Positions 30,347 to 39,325 of a stretch of 52,917 nucleotides of DNA are shown here, piece after piece. The notes under the pieces are model-generated. The model searched no databases, was not told the DNA's origin, and was given only the letters and a program-made list of their open reading frames with translations. Position numbers and translations under genes: made by a program. The stretch covers positions 1-52,917 of the IMG/VR virus record IMGVR_UViG_3300013104_000030; one strand, written 5' to 3'. Every line of letters starts with the position of its first letter. Within the stretch, counting starts at the first letter, position 1. The DNA is from a virus.

Positions 30347-31354
30347 GTGTCAAAGTATTTGAGCCAAATTGAAACACCAACAGATTCGTATGTCGCACAT
30401 TATCCTTGGGCTATCGAGATGGCTATTCAACAACAGTCCTTGTTCTGGCCTGCTGAAGAACTTGGGGTTGATGATGATGAACAAGACTTCCGAACTAATC
30501 TAACTAAAGGGGAATTGCATGGTATTCTAACTGCACAATCTATCCTGACTCAGTACGAATTGATGATTGGTGGAGATGAGTTGTGGGGTGGCAAGATTTC
30601 AAAGTTGTTCCCACGACCTGAGATTCAACGGATGGCATCTTGTTTTGCTAATGTTGAATTGGGTAGCCATGCACCTTTTTATGACCTTGGAAACAAAGTA
30701 CTAGGTAAAGCAACTGATGAGTTTTATACTCAGTGGAAGGAAGATCCTGTACTTGCTGAACGAATTCGATTTATTAGTGAGTGTGCAAGCAGTAATGATG
30801 CATTGGAAGTAACAGCAGCTCTTGCCTTCTTGGAAGGTGCAATTCTTTTCTCAGTATTTGGTTACTTTAAAGGTTTCAATAGTCGTGGATTCAACTTGAT
30901 TCCTCATTTTGTTAGCGGTATTGATGGTAGTGCTAAGGATGAGAATTTCCACTCAATTGCTTCTGCTAATCTGTTTAAACAATGTAAGGCAGAACGTAAA
31001 GAAGCGGGTAATCACAGCACACGACGTGATAATATTCTGAAAGAAAAGATTAACAAGATTGCGTCTGATGTATATGAACATGAACTTCTAATCATTGACA
31101 AAATGTTTGAAGTTGGTAAGAACCGAGTAGTGAAGAAACAAGAGCTTATTGAATTCTTAGAAGATCGAATTAATATTGTGCTGAATCGTCTGGAAATGCC
31201 ACCGATGTTTGATCGTAAACAAAGTGTGATCAGCGGTTGGTTCTATCAGCAGCTCTCTACTGTTAAGGTTCCAGATTTCTTCGCATCAACCCAGTTGCAA
31301 TACACACGTAACTGGAGTAAACATAAATTGGGCTTTAAAAAGGAGTTGGTATAA
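30347..31354 (+). CDS. nrdB: Ribonucleotide reductase class I beta subunit
   Basis: 335 aa, GTG start (GAGGAGTTAAT). The ferritin-like four-helix core is visible: NVELGSHAPFYDLG with the His and radical-type Tyr (H-x3-Y), FLEGAILFSVFGYF (Glu) and DENFHSIAS (Glu, His) provide the di-iron ligands. The first Glu appears one residue further from His than in E. coli NrdB. It holds the tyrosyl radical for NrdA; the gene is two bases upstream of nrdA. Confidence 0.9.
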   Translation: MSKYLSQIETPTDSYVAHYPWAIEMAIQQQSLFWPAEELGVDDDEQDFRTNLTKGELHGILTAQSILTQYELMIGGDELWGGKISKLFPRPEIQRMASCFANVELGSHAPFYDLGNKVLGKATDEFYTQWKEDPVLAERIRFISECASSNDALEVTAALAFLEGAILFSVFGYFKGFNSRGFNLIPHFVSGIDGSAKDENFHSIASANLFKQCKAERKEAGNHSTRRDNILKEKINKIASDVYEHELLIIDKMFEVGKNRVVKKQELIEFLEDRINIVLNRLEMPPMFDRKQSVISGWFYQQLSTVKVPDFFASTQLQYTRNWSKHKLGFKKELV

Positions 31355-31355
31355 G

Positions 31356-33089
31356 ATGTTGGTTGAGGATAGTGTAGGGGATATTCCCGAAGAAGAGTTG
31401 CAGAAGTTTGAGCAATTCAGCAAAGAGCGTAAGAAGCTCCAAAAGAAAGGTCATCTACCTGAGTGGTATACAACCCAAGGTTGGCAGATGTTTAAGGAGA
31501 AGTATGCATATCAAGGTGAAGAAGCTGTTCTAGGCCGACATCGAACTATTGCTAAAACTCTTGCCAAACATATGAAAGGTCGTGAAGCTGAATGGGAGGA
31601 GAAGTTCTTTACTGAGTTGTGGGACGGTATTCTGTCTCCAAGTTCTCCTGCTCTCGCTAACACAGGTACTGATCTTGGAATGATGGTTGCTTGTTCTGGT
31701 CAAGTGGTTGGTGATAGTGTAGAAGAATTCTATGACGGCATCAAAGAAACAGCACTGTTGTCCAAACAAGGTTTTGGTACAAGTGCAAACTTCAGCCATA
31801 TCCGACCTCGTGGTAGTGCAATCTCAACGGGCGGTAAAGCTAACGGAGCAGTCACTGTAATTGATGATTACTTCACAGCGGTATCTAAAGTAAGTCAGGG
31901 TGGTGCTCGACATGGCTCTATTGGTGCCTACCTTGATATTGAACATGGTGATTGGGACGAAGCTTGTGATTCTCTCGCTCATGATCATAACGGCAAAAAT
32001 TATGGTTGGATTATTAAAGATACTTTCATTGAGAAGTTGAAAGCTAATGATCCTGAAGCTAATCGACGCTGGATTAAAGCTGTATATACCAAGCTGATTA
32101 CAGGTAAAGGTTATATCTTTAAGGTAGATTGTGCAAACCGTCACCGACCTAAGATGTATGAAGACTGGAACTTGTTTATTGAAGCTTCAAACCTTTGTAC
32201 AGAAATTATGCTTCATGCTTCTGAAGCCCTGACTTATTCCTGTATTCTTGCTTCTGAGAACTTGGTACATTGGGATGTAATGCCAGAGCGTGAATCTGTT
32301 TTTATTGGTACTGTGTTCCTTGACTGCCTATGTTCAGAGTTTATTGAAAAATCTGCCGGTGTTGTTGGGCTTGAAAAGGTTCGTGAGTTTACGATTCGCG
32401 GCCGTGCTATTGGTTTGGGGATTATGGGCTTCCACACATATCTCCAGTCTAAGAAGATTCCTTACATCAGCTTGGAAGCCCAGTTTCTGAGTACACGAAT
32501 TGCTAAACATTTGAATGATGAGTCTCTTCGTGCAAGTCAGTGGTTGGCACAAGAGTATGGAAGTCCAATGTGGTGTGAAGGTTATGGTGTTCGTAATACA
32601 CACCGTACAGCTTATGCACCAACTAAAACTTCCAGTCTGCTGATGGGCGGTGTATCTGAATCTTGGTTTCCTGATCCGGGTATGATCTTTGATGCGGGTA
32701 GTAGTGTTGGAGAACTTCGTCGCATTCCTCCAATGTTCTACGAAGAAATGAAGGCTAAAGGTGTTTACAGCGAAGATGTTGTAAAAGATATTATTGATAA
32801 CCTTGGCTCCGTGCAACATGTTGACTGGTTGACCGAAGAAGAGAAGCTGGTTTATCTGAATGGTTTTGAGATGGATCAAGAGATTCTTCTACGACACGCT
32901 AGTCAGCGACAACCATACACTTGTCAAGGACAGAGCCTCAACTTTTATGTTCCAGAAGATGGAAGTGAAGATTTGATTGCTACTCTGCTTACGAAAGTGT
33001 TGTTGGATGAGAATATTTTGAGTCAATATTATATTTATTCTCGTTCAGGGGTTGTGGTGAAAGATGAGTGTGTGGCTTGCTCAGCCTAG
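31356..33089 (+). CDS. nrdA: Ribonucleotide reductase class I alpha subunit
   Basis: 577 aa, compact, without an N-terminal ATP cone, so overall dATP inhibition is probably absent. Landmarks are SPSSPALANTG, the first redox Cys in VACSGQV, the catalytic loop NLCTE (Asn, Cys, Glu), the P-loop-like PTKTSS, the radical-transfer tyrosines in QYYIYSRSG, and the C-terminal shuttle Cys pair ECVACSA. It reduces ribonucleotides to deoxyribonucleotides. A strong terminator follows. Confidence 0.93.
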   Translation: MLVEDSVGDIPEEELQKFEQFSKERKKLQKKGHLPEWYTTQGWQMFKEKYAYQGEEAVLGRHRTIAKTLAKHMKGREAEWEEKFFTELWDGILSPSSPALANTGTDLGMMVACSGQVVGDSVEEFYDGIKETALLSKQGFGTSANFSHIRPRGSAISTGGKANGAVTVIDDYFTAVSKVSQGGARHGSIGAYLDIEHGDWDEACDSLAHDHNGKNYGWIIKDTFIEKLKANDPEANRRWIKAVYTKLITGKGYIFKVDCANRHRPKMYEDWNLFIEASNLCTEIMLHASEALTYSCILASENLVHWDVMPERESVFIGTVFLDCLCSEFIEKSAGVVGLEKVREFTIRGRAIGLGIMGFHTYLQSKKIPYISLEAQFLSTRIAKHLNDESLRASQWLAQEYGSPMWCEGYGVRNTHRTAYAPTKTSSLLMGGVSESWFPDPGMIFDAGSSVGELRRIPPMFYEEMKAKGVYSEDVVKDIIDNLGSVQHVDWLTEEEKLVYLNGFEMDQEILLRHASQRQPYTCQGQSLNFYVPEDGSEDLIATLLTKVLLDENILSQYYIYSRSGVVVKDECVACSA

Positions 33090-33129
33090 AAAATAAAATT
33101 TAACAAAGCTTTGAAAGAAGCCTAAACTG

Positions 33130-33167
33130 AATCCCATAGGCAGAGATGCTTGTGGGATTTTTCTTTT
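33130..33167 (+). terminator. Intrinsic terminator after nrdA
   Basis: AATCCCA-(AGGCA-GAGA-TGCTT)-TGGGATT followed by TTTCTTTT: a long two-part stem with GAGA loop and U tract. Confidence 0.85.
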
Positions 33168-33179
33168 GGAGGGAATAAA

Positions 33180-33830
33180 ATGCGATTTATACAACACCGT
33201 ACACGAATGTCCTACTGGTCACACAGCAAGATATCTAAATACATTCGTACTAAATTTGGCCTTGATAATCCTAAGTGGAACACACTAGAGGGTTGGAATC
33301 AACACAAGGAAGAATGTAAACAGAAAGCACCACTAATCCATTGGTTGACAGATAAAGGTTTCAATAAACTTCAGAATATCTGCTTGTTTATTCCAGACTT
33401 GATTTACACAATCAAGGTAGCTAATATATGGAAGTATTTTAGAAATCTCTATGTCTTCCACAAAGCTCTCCGTCAATACCGTTCGTGGGATTATTCAGGA
33501 TTGCTTTTGTTCATGGAAACTGCGGCAAAGGATATGCATGAATGTCATAAGAATTACGGACACTTGATGCGCTCTGATGATACAGCTAAAGAGCTTCTGA
33601 TTATGTCTGCATTGCTTAAACGGATTCGTGAGGACAATTACACAGACGAAGTTCAAGGGTTTAAGTATACAGAAGGTAAGATGTTTGGCGGAGAGTTTTA
33701 CCAGAAACCAAATACACTACCAAGTATTAAGGTCAAGAAGTTTTACAGGATGAGGGAAGCTGTACGAAAGAATGATCTTGACTTGGTTTGTAAAATGATG
33801 AAAACTAAACTCTTTACTTGGTGGGATTAA
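33180..33830 (+). CDS. Hypothetical protein (216 aa)
   Basis: Start at 33180 (GGAGGGAATAAA); a TTG at 33150 in the same frame lies inside the terminator and is rejected. Basic, aromatic-rich helical protein (RFIQHRTRMSYWSHSKISKY); residues ~70-110 are hydrophobic but interrupted by charges. No family recognised. It can be read only through leaky termination or an unseen promoter. Confidence 0.65.
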   Translation: MRFIQHRTRMSYWSHSKISKYIRTKFGLDNPKWNTLEGWNQHKEECKQKAPLIHWLTDKGFNKLQNICLFIPDLIYTIKVANIWKYFRNLYVFHKALRQYRSWDYSGLLLFMETAAKDMHECHKNYGHLMRSDDTAKELLIMSALLKRIREDNYTDEVQGFKYTEGKMFGGEFYQKPNTLPSIKVKKFYRMREAVRKNDLDLVCKMMKTKLFTWWD

Positions 33831-33832
33831 TT

Positions 33833-34003
33833 ATGAAAAATTTAACAAAAATTGTACTAACAAGCTTGGGAATTAATACGGTTGGGGCTATACTAATTTG
33901 CATTCCAGCAGCAACACCAGCCGGGATAGTTGCACTGGTAATTGGGGGAATGGGACTACTGTTTGCTCCATTGCTTTCTATGGCTTTGGAAGAGTCAAAA
34001 TGA
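33833..34003 (+). CDS. Small membrane protein (56 aa)
   Basis: Start at 33833 (GGATTAATT). Basic start (MKNLTK), then two hydrophobic segments (IVLTSLGINTVGAILICIPA and GIVALVIGGMGLLFAPLLS) and an acidic end. Holin-like in size, but a separate holin is in the lysis cassette; function unknown. Confidence 0.6.
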   Translation: MKNLTKIVLTSLGINTVGAILICIPAATPAGIVALVIGGMGLLFAPLLSMALEESK

Positions 34004-34187
34004 AAAATCACTCGTTGACGTAGCTGCTATCCTAATTTGCCTCTTAGCTGTAGTAGTCGCCGGACAATATTTTATAAACCAGAAAAGGGACAGGCTTGCT
34101 AGTAAAATTGAATTGGCAGTTGAAAGACAAAAGAAGCTGAAAGTGGAACTGTCCACATTTGAGTCGGCTGTAAAACATACTGAGTAA
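34000..34187 (+). pseudogene. Membrane/coiled-coil gene with a -1-nt frameshift (~62 aa if intact)
   Basis: The ATG at 34000 overlaps the previous stop (ATGA), but its frame stops after seven codons. The neighbouring frame reads SLVDVAAILICLLAVVVAGQ (membrane helix) then a charged coil (LASKIELAVERQKKLKVELS) to TAA at 34187. One extra A in the A5 run (34003-34007) gives MKKSLVDVAA, an intact protein with spanin-like layout. Confidence 0.6.
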
Positions 34188-34200
34188 CTTTTATATAGAC

Positions 34201-34234
34201 AAATAAAAACCCCGCTATCCTTTCGGACGCGGGG
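34201..34234 (-). terminator. Late-operon terminator
   Basis: On minus, CCCCGC-GTCC-GAAA-GGAT-A-GCGGGG followed by TTTTTATTT. A GC-rich stem with GAAA loop at the meeting point of the convergent early and late operons. On plus it is preceded by an A tract and may also stop early transcripts. Confidence 0.85.
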
Positions 34235-34287
34235 CGAAGTTCTGAGATAAGGACATGGCAATCCTTAATGTGCCTACTGGCTTGTTA

Positions 34288-34644
34288 TTATTGTTCTTTA
34301 CCGCTGTAGATGACAGCGTTTGAGTTATTATTGTTAATAATTTTCTGGCTAGACTTCTTATCTTCCACCAAACCTTTAACTTGCATCTCCATTATATGCA
34401 TTCTTCGATCAACAAGGATTTGATAGTTATCTTGGTTTTCAGATATCTTATTGATTCTACCATCTGAATAATCCATATTATTGGATATGACCTTTTTCAA
34501 ATCGCTTCTAGCGTTCTCTATCTTTATTTCCAAGGAGCTAAAGTCATGAGCACTTTTGTTATTCGTAAAAATTATGGATAACATCACAATTAGAAGGAGT
34601 AGGGTAGTTAGGTGTACGGTACGCTCAGCTATCACCCAGAACAT
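34288..34644 (-). CDS. Membrane-anchored coiled-coil protein (118 aa)
   Basis: N-terminal membrane helix (LTTLLLLIVMLSIIFTN, ~12-28), then a long charged coil with Asn-rich end (KKSSQKIINNNNSNAVIYS). Last gene of the late operon. Possibly lysis- or exclusion-related, judging only by position. Confidence 0.65.
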   Translation of the reverse strand: MFWVIAERTVHLTTLLLLIVMLSIIFTNNKSAHDFSSLEIKIENARSDLKKVISNNMDYSDGRINKISENQDNYQILVDRRMHIMEMQVKGLVEDKKSSQKIINNNNSNAVIYSGKEQ

Positions 34645-34654
34645 AATCCCTTCC

Positions 34655-34969
34655 TTATTTTCTATTTTTTAAACTACCAAAGTATAAATCCATTCTACCC
34701 AAAATATCAGCCTTATTAGCCATAGAATTAGCTGACAAGGTTGCACCAATGGATTCAATCTTGGTATTGAGCCTTACTTCAACTTCTCGAAGGTCTTCTT
34801 TGTTAACCTTAATCATTTGAAGCTGAGTAATCGTTGCTTGCATTTCTTTATAATCGCTATTGATACCCTGATAACTGATAAACATAATAGATACAAAGAG
34901 GGATAGAAGTGCAAGACACGCCTTCTCGAACAAGTTGCTGATACGGCTGTTTGCGTCATTGATTGTCAT
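34655..34969 (-). CDS. Membrane-anchored coiled-coil protein (104 aa)
   Basis: Membrane helix LALLSLFVSIMFISYQG (~18-34), then a coil (YKEMQATITQLQMIKVNKED). Same architecture as its neighbour, and overlapping the o-spanin gene by four bases. Confidence 0.65.
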   Translation of the reverse strand: MTINDANSRISNLFEKACLALLSLFVSIMFISYQGINSDYKEMQATITQLQMIKVNKEDLREVEVRLNTKIESIGATLSANSMANKADILGRMDLYFGSLKNRK

Positions 34970-35238
34970 TTGTAAAGAAGTTCCTTGTCTCGTTTATTAT
35001 CACGAAGCTTTTGCATTTGTTTCTTATAAGCTCCGATGCATCCAGTGTTTTTATTATAAGCTATTGCCAACTCAATCAAGCTATCCCCGGCTGGAACAGC
35101 TTTACACGGGTCACTTAACAGACTGTCCGGTGGGTACAATAGGACAGGTTTCGACGAGACAATAGGACTCTGTGAGCATCCTGACGAGATCATCAGACAA
35201 AAGCTCAGTCCCATCCAAAATAGTGTTTGCTTCAGCAT
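34966..35238 (-). CDS. Outer-membrane spanin lipoprotein (Rz1-like)
   Basis: 90 aa. Signal peptide MLKQTLFWMGLSFCLMISSGC with lipobox ISSGC (Cys21), then a Pro-containing periplasmic segment (VLLYPPDSLLSDPCKAVPAG). It starts inside the i-spanin gene in another frame, the classic Rz/Rz1 overlap. With Rz it fuses inner and outer membranes at the end of lysis, implying a Gram-negative host. Confidence 0.85.
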   Translation of the reverse strand: MLKQTLFWMGLSFCLMISSGCSQSPIVSSKPVLLYPPDSLLSDPCKAVPAGDSLIELAIAYNKNTGCIGAYKKQMQKLRDNKRDKELLYK

Positions 35239-35572
35239 TTTTAGGTGCCTCTGGATTATTCTGTGAAATAGGCTTTTTGATGCCAGACTTCAGTTTAGAT
35301 ATCTGAGTAGAAAGCTCATCCACCTTAGTTTTTAAAATAGACTTTTCAGATTCCAATTCTGTTGTATCTTTATCGTCTTGTTTACAGCTTAAATCCTTCA
35401 AGTTAAGGGACTTCTGCATCTCTGTATTGACGTTAATGGCTTGGGCTAGTGCTTGTTCAGCCACGACCTTATCGTCGTGCAGAGATATAGAAAGCCAACC
35501 TAAACCCGCTGTACTGGCCGACAATGCTAGGATGATGTAGAAGGTTATTCCAAAACTACTTATCCCCATCAC
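35111..35572 (-). CDS. Inner-membrane spanin (Rz-like)
   Basis: 153 aa. N-terminal membrane helix (ISSFGITFYIILALSASTAG), then a periplasmic coiled coil (TELESEKSILKTKVDELSTQ), a Pro/Asn/Ala segment and a Cys-containing end (ESYCLVETCPIVP). Its last 128 nt overlap the o-spanin gene. Confidence 0.8.
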   Translation of the reverse strand: MMGISSFGITFYIILALSASTAGLGWLSISLHDDKVVAEQALAQAINVNTEMQKSLNLKDLSCKQDDKDTTELESEKSILKTKVDELSTQISKLKSGIKKPISQNNPEAPKNAEANTILDGTELLSDDLVRMLTESYCLVETCPIVPTGQSVK

Positions 35573-35810
35573 TTGATTCCTCTGAAGGCCAGAGCTTCTT
35601 CTGTTTGATCAGCCTGAATACTGCTGCTGATACGTTTAGCGTGAACATACATACGCCATAGATAGCAGGAGTAAGCATTGGCTCTAGCAGTCCGAAAAAG
35701 GGCAAGATAACTTCAATCAATGTAAGGATAACAGACAGAATATTTGTCCAGAAGGAGTAAGTGAACAGCACTTTACGCCAATTAGGAACTACTTTTACAT
35801 TTTTAATCAT
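35556..35810 (-). CDS. Holin
   Basis: 84 aa with two hydrophobic helices (TNILSVILTLIEVILPFFGL, ~22-41; AIYGVCMFTLNVSAAVFRLI, ~49-68), a charged N-terminus and an acidic tail. Two membrane helices with both ends cytoplasmic would make a class II holin. Positioned between lysozyme and spanins and overlapping both. Confidence 0.8.
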   Translation of the reverse strand: MIKNVKVVPNWRKVLFTYSFWTNILSVILTLIEVILPFFGLLEPMLTPAIYGVCMFTLNVSAAVFRLIKQKKLWPSEESSDGDK

Positions 35811-36235
35811 GATAAAAATAACTCCTTCTCAGCTAAACGTCTACGAGTTAGTCCATTAAGAACTTTTCCCCCAGCTTTGTTCCAGCGCTCAAATTCATTA
35901 CCCGCACCAACATAGTCTTTACCATTCAACTTCTTGAGCAGAGTAGAGGATTTAAGATTACCAAGCCCAAGGTTAAAGCTAAATGACACTAAAGCATCAA
36001 ATTGGTTCTGGGTAAGCGGAACTTTAACAAGTTCATTCACACCGGATTCAAATCTAGACAAGTCTTTAATTAGAAGAGCTTCGGCCTGAACTTCAGTGAT
36101 AGTAGATCCTGGAATTATATGTGGGCCTGTAGAGCCATACCCTTGAGTCCACACACCAACAGAATCTCTGTAAGCTTTCAGCTCAAGACCTTCAAAACTT
36201 TTGATAAGGTTAATACCTTCATTACTTATTATCAT
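35807..36235 (-). CDS. Endolysin, GH24 lysozyme
   Basis: 142 aa. Catalytic triad of the T4/P22 lysozyme family in E-x8-D-x5-T spacing: Glu15 (KSFEGLELKAYRD), Asp24, Thr30 (SVGVWTQGYGST). NQFDALVSFSFNLG (~75-88) and GLTRRRLAEKELFL (~127-140) are also conserved. No signal peptide or SAR helix, so release depends on the holin. Cleaves the MurNAc-GlcNAc bond. Confidence 0.92.
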   Translation of the reverse strand: MIISNEGINLIKSFEGLELKAYRDSVGVWTQGYGSTGPHIIPGSTITEVQAEALLIKDLSRFESGVNELVKVPLTQNQFDALVSFSFNLGLGNLKSSTLLKKLNGKDYVGAGNEFERWNKAGGKVLNGLTRRRLAEKELFLS

Positions 36236-36257
36236 TAATCTTGCCTGTGTATTATTG

Positions 36258-36288
36258 ATGGAGATAATTATATTCTAATTATCTCCAT
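36258..36288. other. Perfect 13-bp inverted repeat
   Basis: ATGGAGATAATTA-TATTC-TAATTATCTCCAT, in the 63-base gap between the tailspike stop and the lysozyme start. On plus it is followed by TATTTTTAAG; on minus (the coding direction) no U tract follows. It may be an mRNA processing or stabilising hairpin separating structural and lysis messages. Confidence 0.6.
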
Positions 36289-36298
36289 TATTTTTAAG

Positions 36299-38275
36299 TT
36301 ATTTCACACGTCCACCAATCCTTACTTGGAAGTTGTACGTTCCTGCTCCAATACTGGCAGCTTGATACTCCCTGATACTGAATACAGCAGAAGTTGTAGA
36401 GCTGCTCGCACGGTCGTAAACAAATACTATAAACAAACCAGATACAAAATCAGGGGCTATGAAACCTGTTAAAGGAACTGTATCAAATATCCCTGTAGGA
36501 ATAGGAACAGTTACAATTTGTTCAGTCAGACCTGAAGCAAATGTTACAGATCTTGTTGTCAGGTACTCCACAGGAGCTACAGCATTCCCGCCAGCAGATG
36601 TATCTGAAAAGTTTGTAGTGCAATTAGCAAAGACGTTAGTTCCGACAGTATTACCAACAGCTTGAAGCTGTAATCCTGTGGTGCACAATGTAAAACTATT
36701 GTTACCAATAATATTATTGGTGGAAGAGGTCCGTACCCCAAATACACAATTGTGGGCATGGTTAGCACTCACAATTGTGCTAAATGAGTTGGCTCCGATA
36801 TCTACACCAACAGGAAGTATCGTATCAATCGTTGAGAGATTATTTACGATTACAGAGGCTTGTTGACAGTTAGAAAGAGCAACTAATGTCCCAGCGAATC
36901 CAGCAGCGGTTGAATGCCCGGCCTTGAACAAATCACAATTAATAACTTTTACTTTAAAGATATTAGTAGCGTCTACTGCCCTGTACCTACAATCAACATG
37001 GGTGTTGGACAACATGAAGTCTGGATTTTGTTTTACAGCATCGCCAATCAAGTAACATCCGCGATGTACTTGAACAAAGGCGCACTTATCTACAAAAAAC
37101 CCCTCGTACCACCCAGTAACTTTTATACCATTAGATACACAACCTACTACAGTTTCGTTGACAATATGATCAATCTGCCCTAGCGTACCATCACTTGCGT
37201 ATTCAATACCACTTTCCATCGAATATGGGTTTTCGGTGGTCAGATTTGTATCAAAAACATTACCTTTAATATGGCATTTATCGATAATCGTGCCATTGGC
37301 ATTAAATAGGTAAATACCAGTAGCCCAGTTTTGACCCCCATTATTGAAGTTGTAGATTTGTACGTTATTTGCCAGAAAAAGGGTCTGATTGTTGGTCATC
37401 GGCAACCAAGCTGCACTAATACCCCTACCACCGTTTGTTCCATTCCTCATGATACTTAAGTCACGAACTTCAAAAGTCTTGTATACAGTTCCATTACCAA
37501 CAATTGTGTTAGTGCCTGTAGCAGAGAATCTTAGTCCGTCTTGGTTAGCACCTGACTGAAGAATTACTGTCTGACTGATACCAGCTCCTGAAATTTTAAT
37601 CGGGGCGTTCGGTAAAACCAAGGCAGATGTAATTTTGTAATAACCCGGAGGGAAATAAATAGAGCCGCCTCTTGCAGGAACAGCGTCAAAAACCTTCTGT
37701 AGAGCAACCGTATCATCAACAACACCGTCACCCACTGCGCCAAAGTCTTTAGCAGAAACTGTTTCACCTAAACGGGTGTTCAGTGTCCTTGCAACTGCCC
37801 CTGTACCAGAAGCTGTATAGATTACAGAGGGGGAAGGGATAGTTGAAAAAGTTTTTGTACCATTCAAAAACTTTGTTGCATCTCCGCTTACAGGAAGATT
37901 TGGCTCTTTCTGTGTCAGAGATAATTCGACAGCATCAAGCCGTGAATCTGTTTGTGAAATGGAATCTACTAAGTTGAGAGTGGTGCCATCAAACTGGTAA
38001 GTTTGACCTGTCCCTCTTAACTGCACTACAAACCATTTTGGTGTTGGGCTGGAGTAGTATGTATTATTAACTGCAAAATAAAGCTTATTATCTGTAGTAA
38101 GAAAGTGAGTCTCACCATTTACAATTGCCGGCAGTGTTGAAACAATACTGTCAATGTTCTTATCAAACAAGAAAGAGAATTTAAGGAGATTTTCATCCAT
38201 CCCGAAATTCCAATTACTTTCCCCCAAAGCCCAGCCGAACTTCACATCGAGGAATGGGGATGTCTGTTGTGTCAT
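36299..38275 (-). CDS. Tailspike with pectate-lyase-like beta-helix
   Basis: 658 aa. The N-terminal ~150 residues form an attachment region. KDFGAVGDGVVDDTVALQKV (~180) is the hallmark start of the pectate lyase 3 beta-helix, followed by GGSIYFPPGYYKITSALVLP. Repeating Asn/Gly/Val turns continue to ~560 (VNNLSTIDTILP, NIIGNNSFTLCTTG), then a C-terminal beta domain. Such spikes usually bind or degrade surface polysaccharide; the substrate and catalytic residues cannot be assigned. Confidence 0.82.
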   Translation of the reverse strand: MTQQTSPFLDVKFGWALGESNWNFGMDENLLKFSFLFDKNIDSIVSTLPAIVNGETHFLTTDNKLYFAVNNTYYSSPTPKWFVVQLRGTGQTYQFDGTTLNLVDSISQTDSRLDAVELSLTQKEPNLPVSGDATKFLNGTKTFSTIPSPSVIYTASGTGAVARTLNTRLGETVSAKDFGAVGDGVVDDTVALQKVFDAVPARGGSIYFPPGYYKITSALVLPNAPIKISGAGISQTVILQSGANQDGLRFSATGTNTIVGNGTVYKTFEVRDLSIMRNGTNGGRGISAAWLPMTNNQTLFLANNVQIYNFNNGGQNWATGIYLFNANGTIIDKCHIKGNVFDTNLTTENPYSMESGIEYASDGTLGQIDHIVNETVVGCVSNGIKVTGWYEGFFVDKCAFVQVHRGCYLIGDAVKQNPDFMLSNTHVDCRYRAVDATNIFKVKVINCDLFKAGHSTAAGFAGTLVALSNCQQASVIVNNLSTIDTILPVGVDIGANSFSTIVSANHAHNCVFGVRTSSTNNIIGNNSFTLCTTGLQLQAVGNTVGTNVFANCTTNFSDTSAGGNAVAPVEYLTTRSVTFASGLTEQIVTVPIPTGIFDTVPLTGFIAPDFVSGLFIVFVYDRASSSTTSAVFSIREYQAASIGAGTYNFQVRIGGRVK

Positions 38276-38300
38276 ATTAAACTCCTAAAAGACGAATAAC

Positions 38301-39308
38301 TCAAGAATATTCCATGATAATGGCTATACCGTCACCACCAGCACCACCAGCAGCAGCAGCAGAGTTAGTCCCTGCTGCACCAGCACCACCAGCACCGATT
38401 ACAGAACTAGTTCCTACACCGATATTTGCGCGACCGCCTCCGCCAAAAGAAAGGACAGACCCACCACCAGCGCCTGAAAGAAAGTTAAGGGTGCCAAAAG
38501 AAAGGCCAGCGGCACCCATACCCCCAAGAGAATTATTGATGTTGCCGCTAACACCAGACCCGCCAGCACCACCAGCAGAAACAAATGGGGTTGTAGATGC
38601 GACAGCAGCATTCGCCGCCCCACCCGCTGTGGCCGAGAATAATGCACCGAAACTTGAGGGTGTACCATTAGCTGTCGCACCCGATGCGCCCCCAGCGCCC
38701 ACAATCAAAGTTACACCAGAAAATCCAGAAGTTAGAAAGCTTCGAGCATACCCGCCGCCGCCCCCACCACCAGCAGCAGAGTATTGGCTTGCTGTAGTTG
38801 CAGGAACATTACCACCCGAACCACCGCCAGCAACAAGCACAACATCAACAGCATTAGTCCCAACTGTCGGGGCGTATGTGTATGTGCCCGCGGTAAATAC
38901 TCTTACATTGAGAAGCCGCCGTGTTGTTTTGGCATCAACTTCTGCTTTGGTATAAGTGTTAGTGCCGCTAGCGAAAGCAAGTTCCCAATAAGTGTTGGAT
39001 ACATCTGTAGTTGGATTTTGATTAATATTTGTTTGCTTAGCTCGATAAATAGTGCCATTGCTACCCATAACCAAGGATTTGGAACCGCTAACACCGTATT
39101 GCTACTCTGTGGCAGCATCCCAAGAAGCAATACCATGTTGCATAATATGGGCAATGGCTTGGTCTTGTCGATTTTGTGACCAGTTTTCCCATTGGAGAGG
39201 CGGTACTTCAGCAGTCCAACCAGTTTGAATTTTTACATCACTAGGAGCAACCATAGCTCCACCAGACGACCAGAGTTTGCTATAGTCTGGTTTATTTATT
39301 TCAGCCAA
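38301..39308 (-). CDS. Tail fibre/adhesin with in-frame amber at codon 69
   Basis: MAEINKPDYSKLWSSGGAMV...IASWDAATE is followed by TAG (39102-39104) and then, in the same frame, QYGVSGSKSLVMGSNGTIYR. This is the usual continuation of such fibre heads, where Tyr is expected at the stop. The body (~110-335) is Gly/Ala/Ser-rich, with runs of GGGG (AAGGGGGGGYARSF, GAGGASGATANG), recalling polyglycine adhesins such as those of T-even gp38. Without readthrough only 68 residues would be made. Likely receptor binding. Confidence 0.75.
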
Positions 39309-39325
39309 AATGATATTCCTTAAAT

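Noticed and set aside
33150-33179. TTG start at 33150 for the 216-aa protein
   Set aside because: It lies in the nrdA terminator stem; the ATG at 33180 has a strong GGAGGG site.
38314-38955. Plus-strand 213-codon Pro/Ala-rich ORF
   Set aside because: It is the antisense shadow of the Gly/Ala-rich fibre gene; open only because GGN/GCN codons leave few stops on the other strand.
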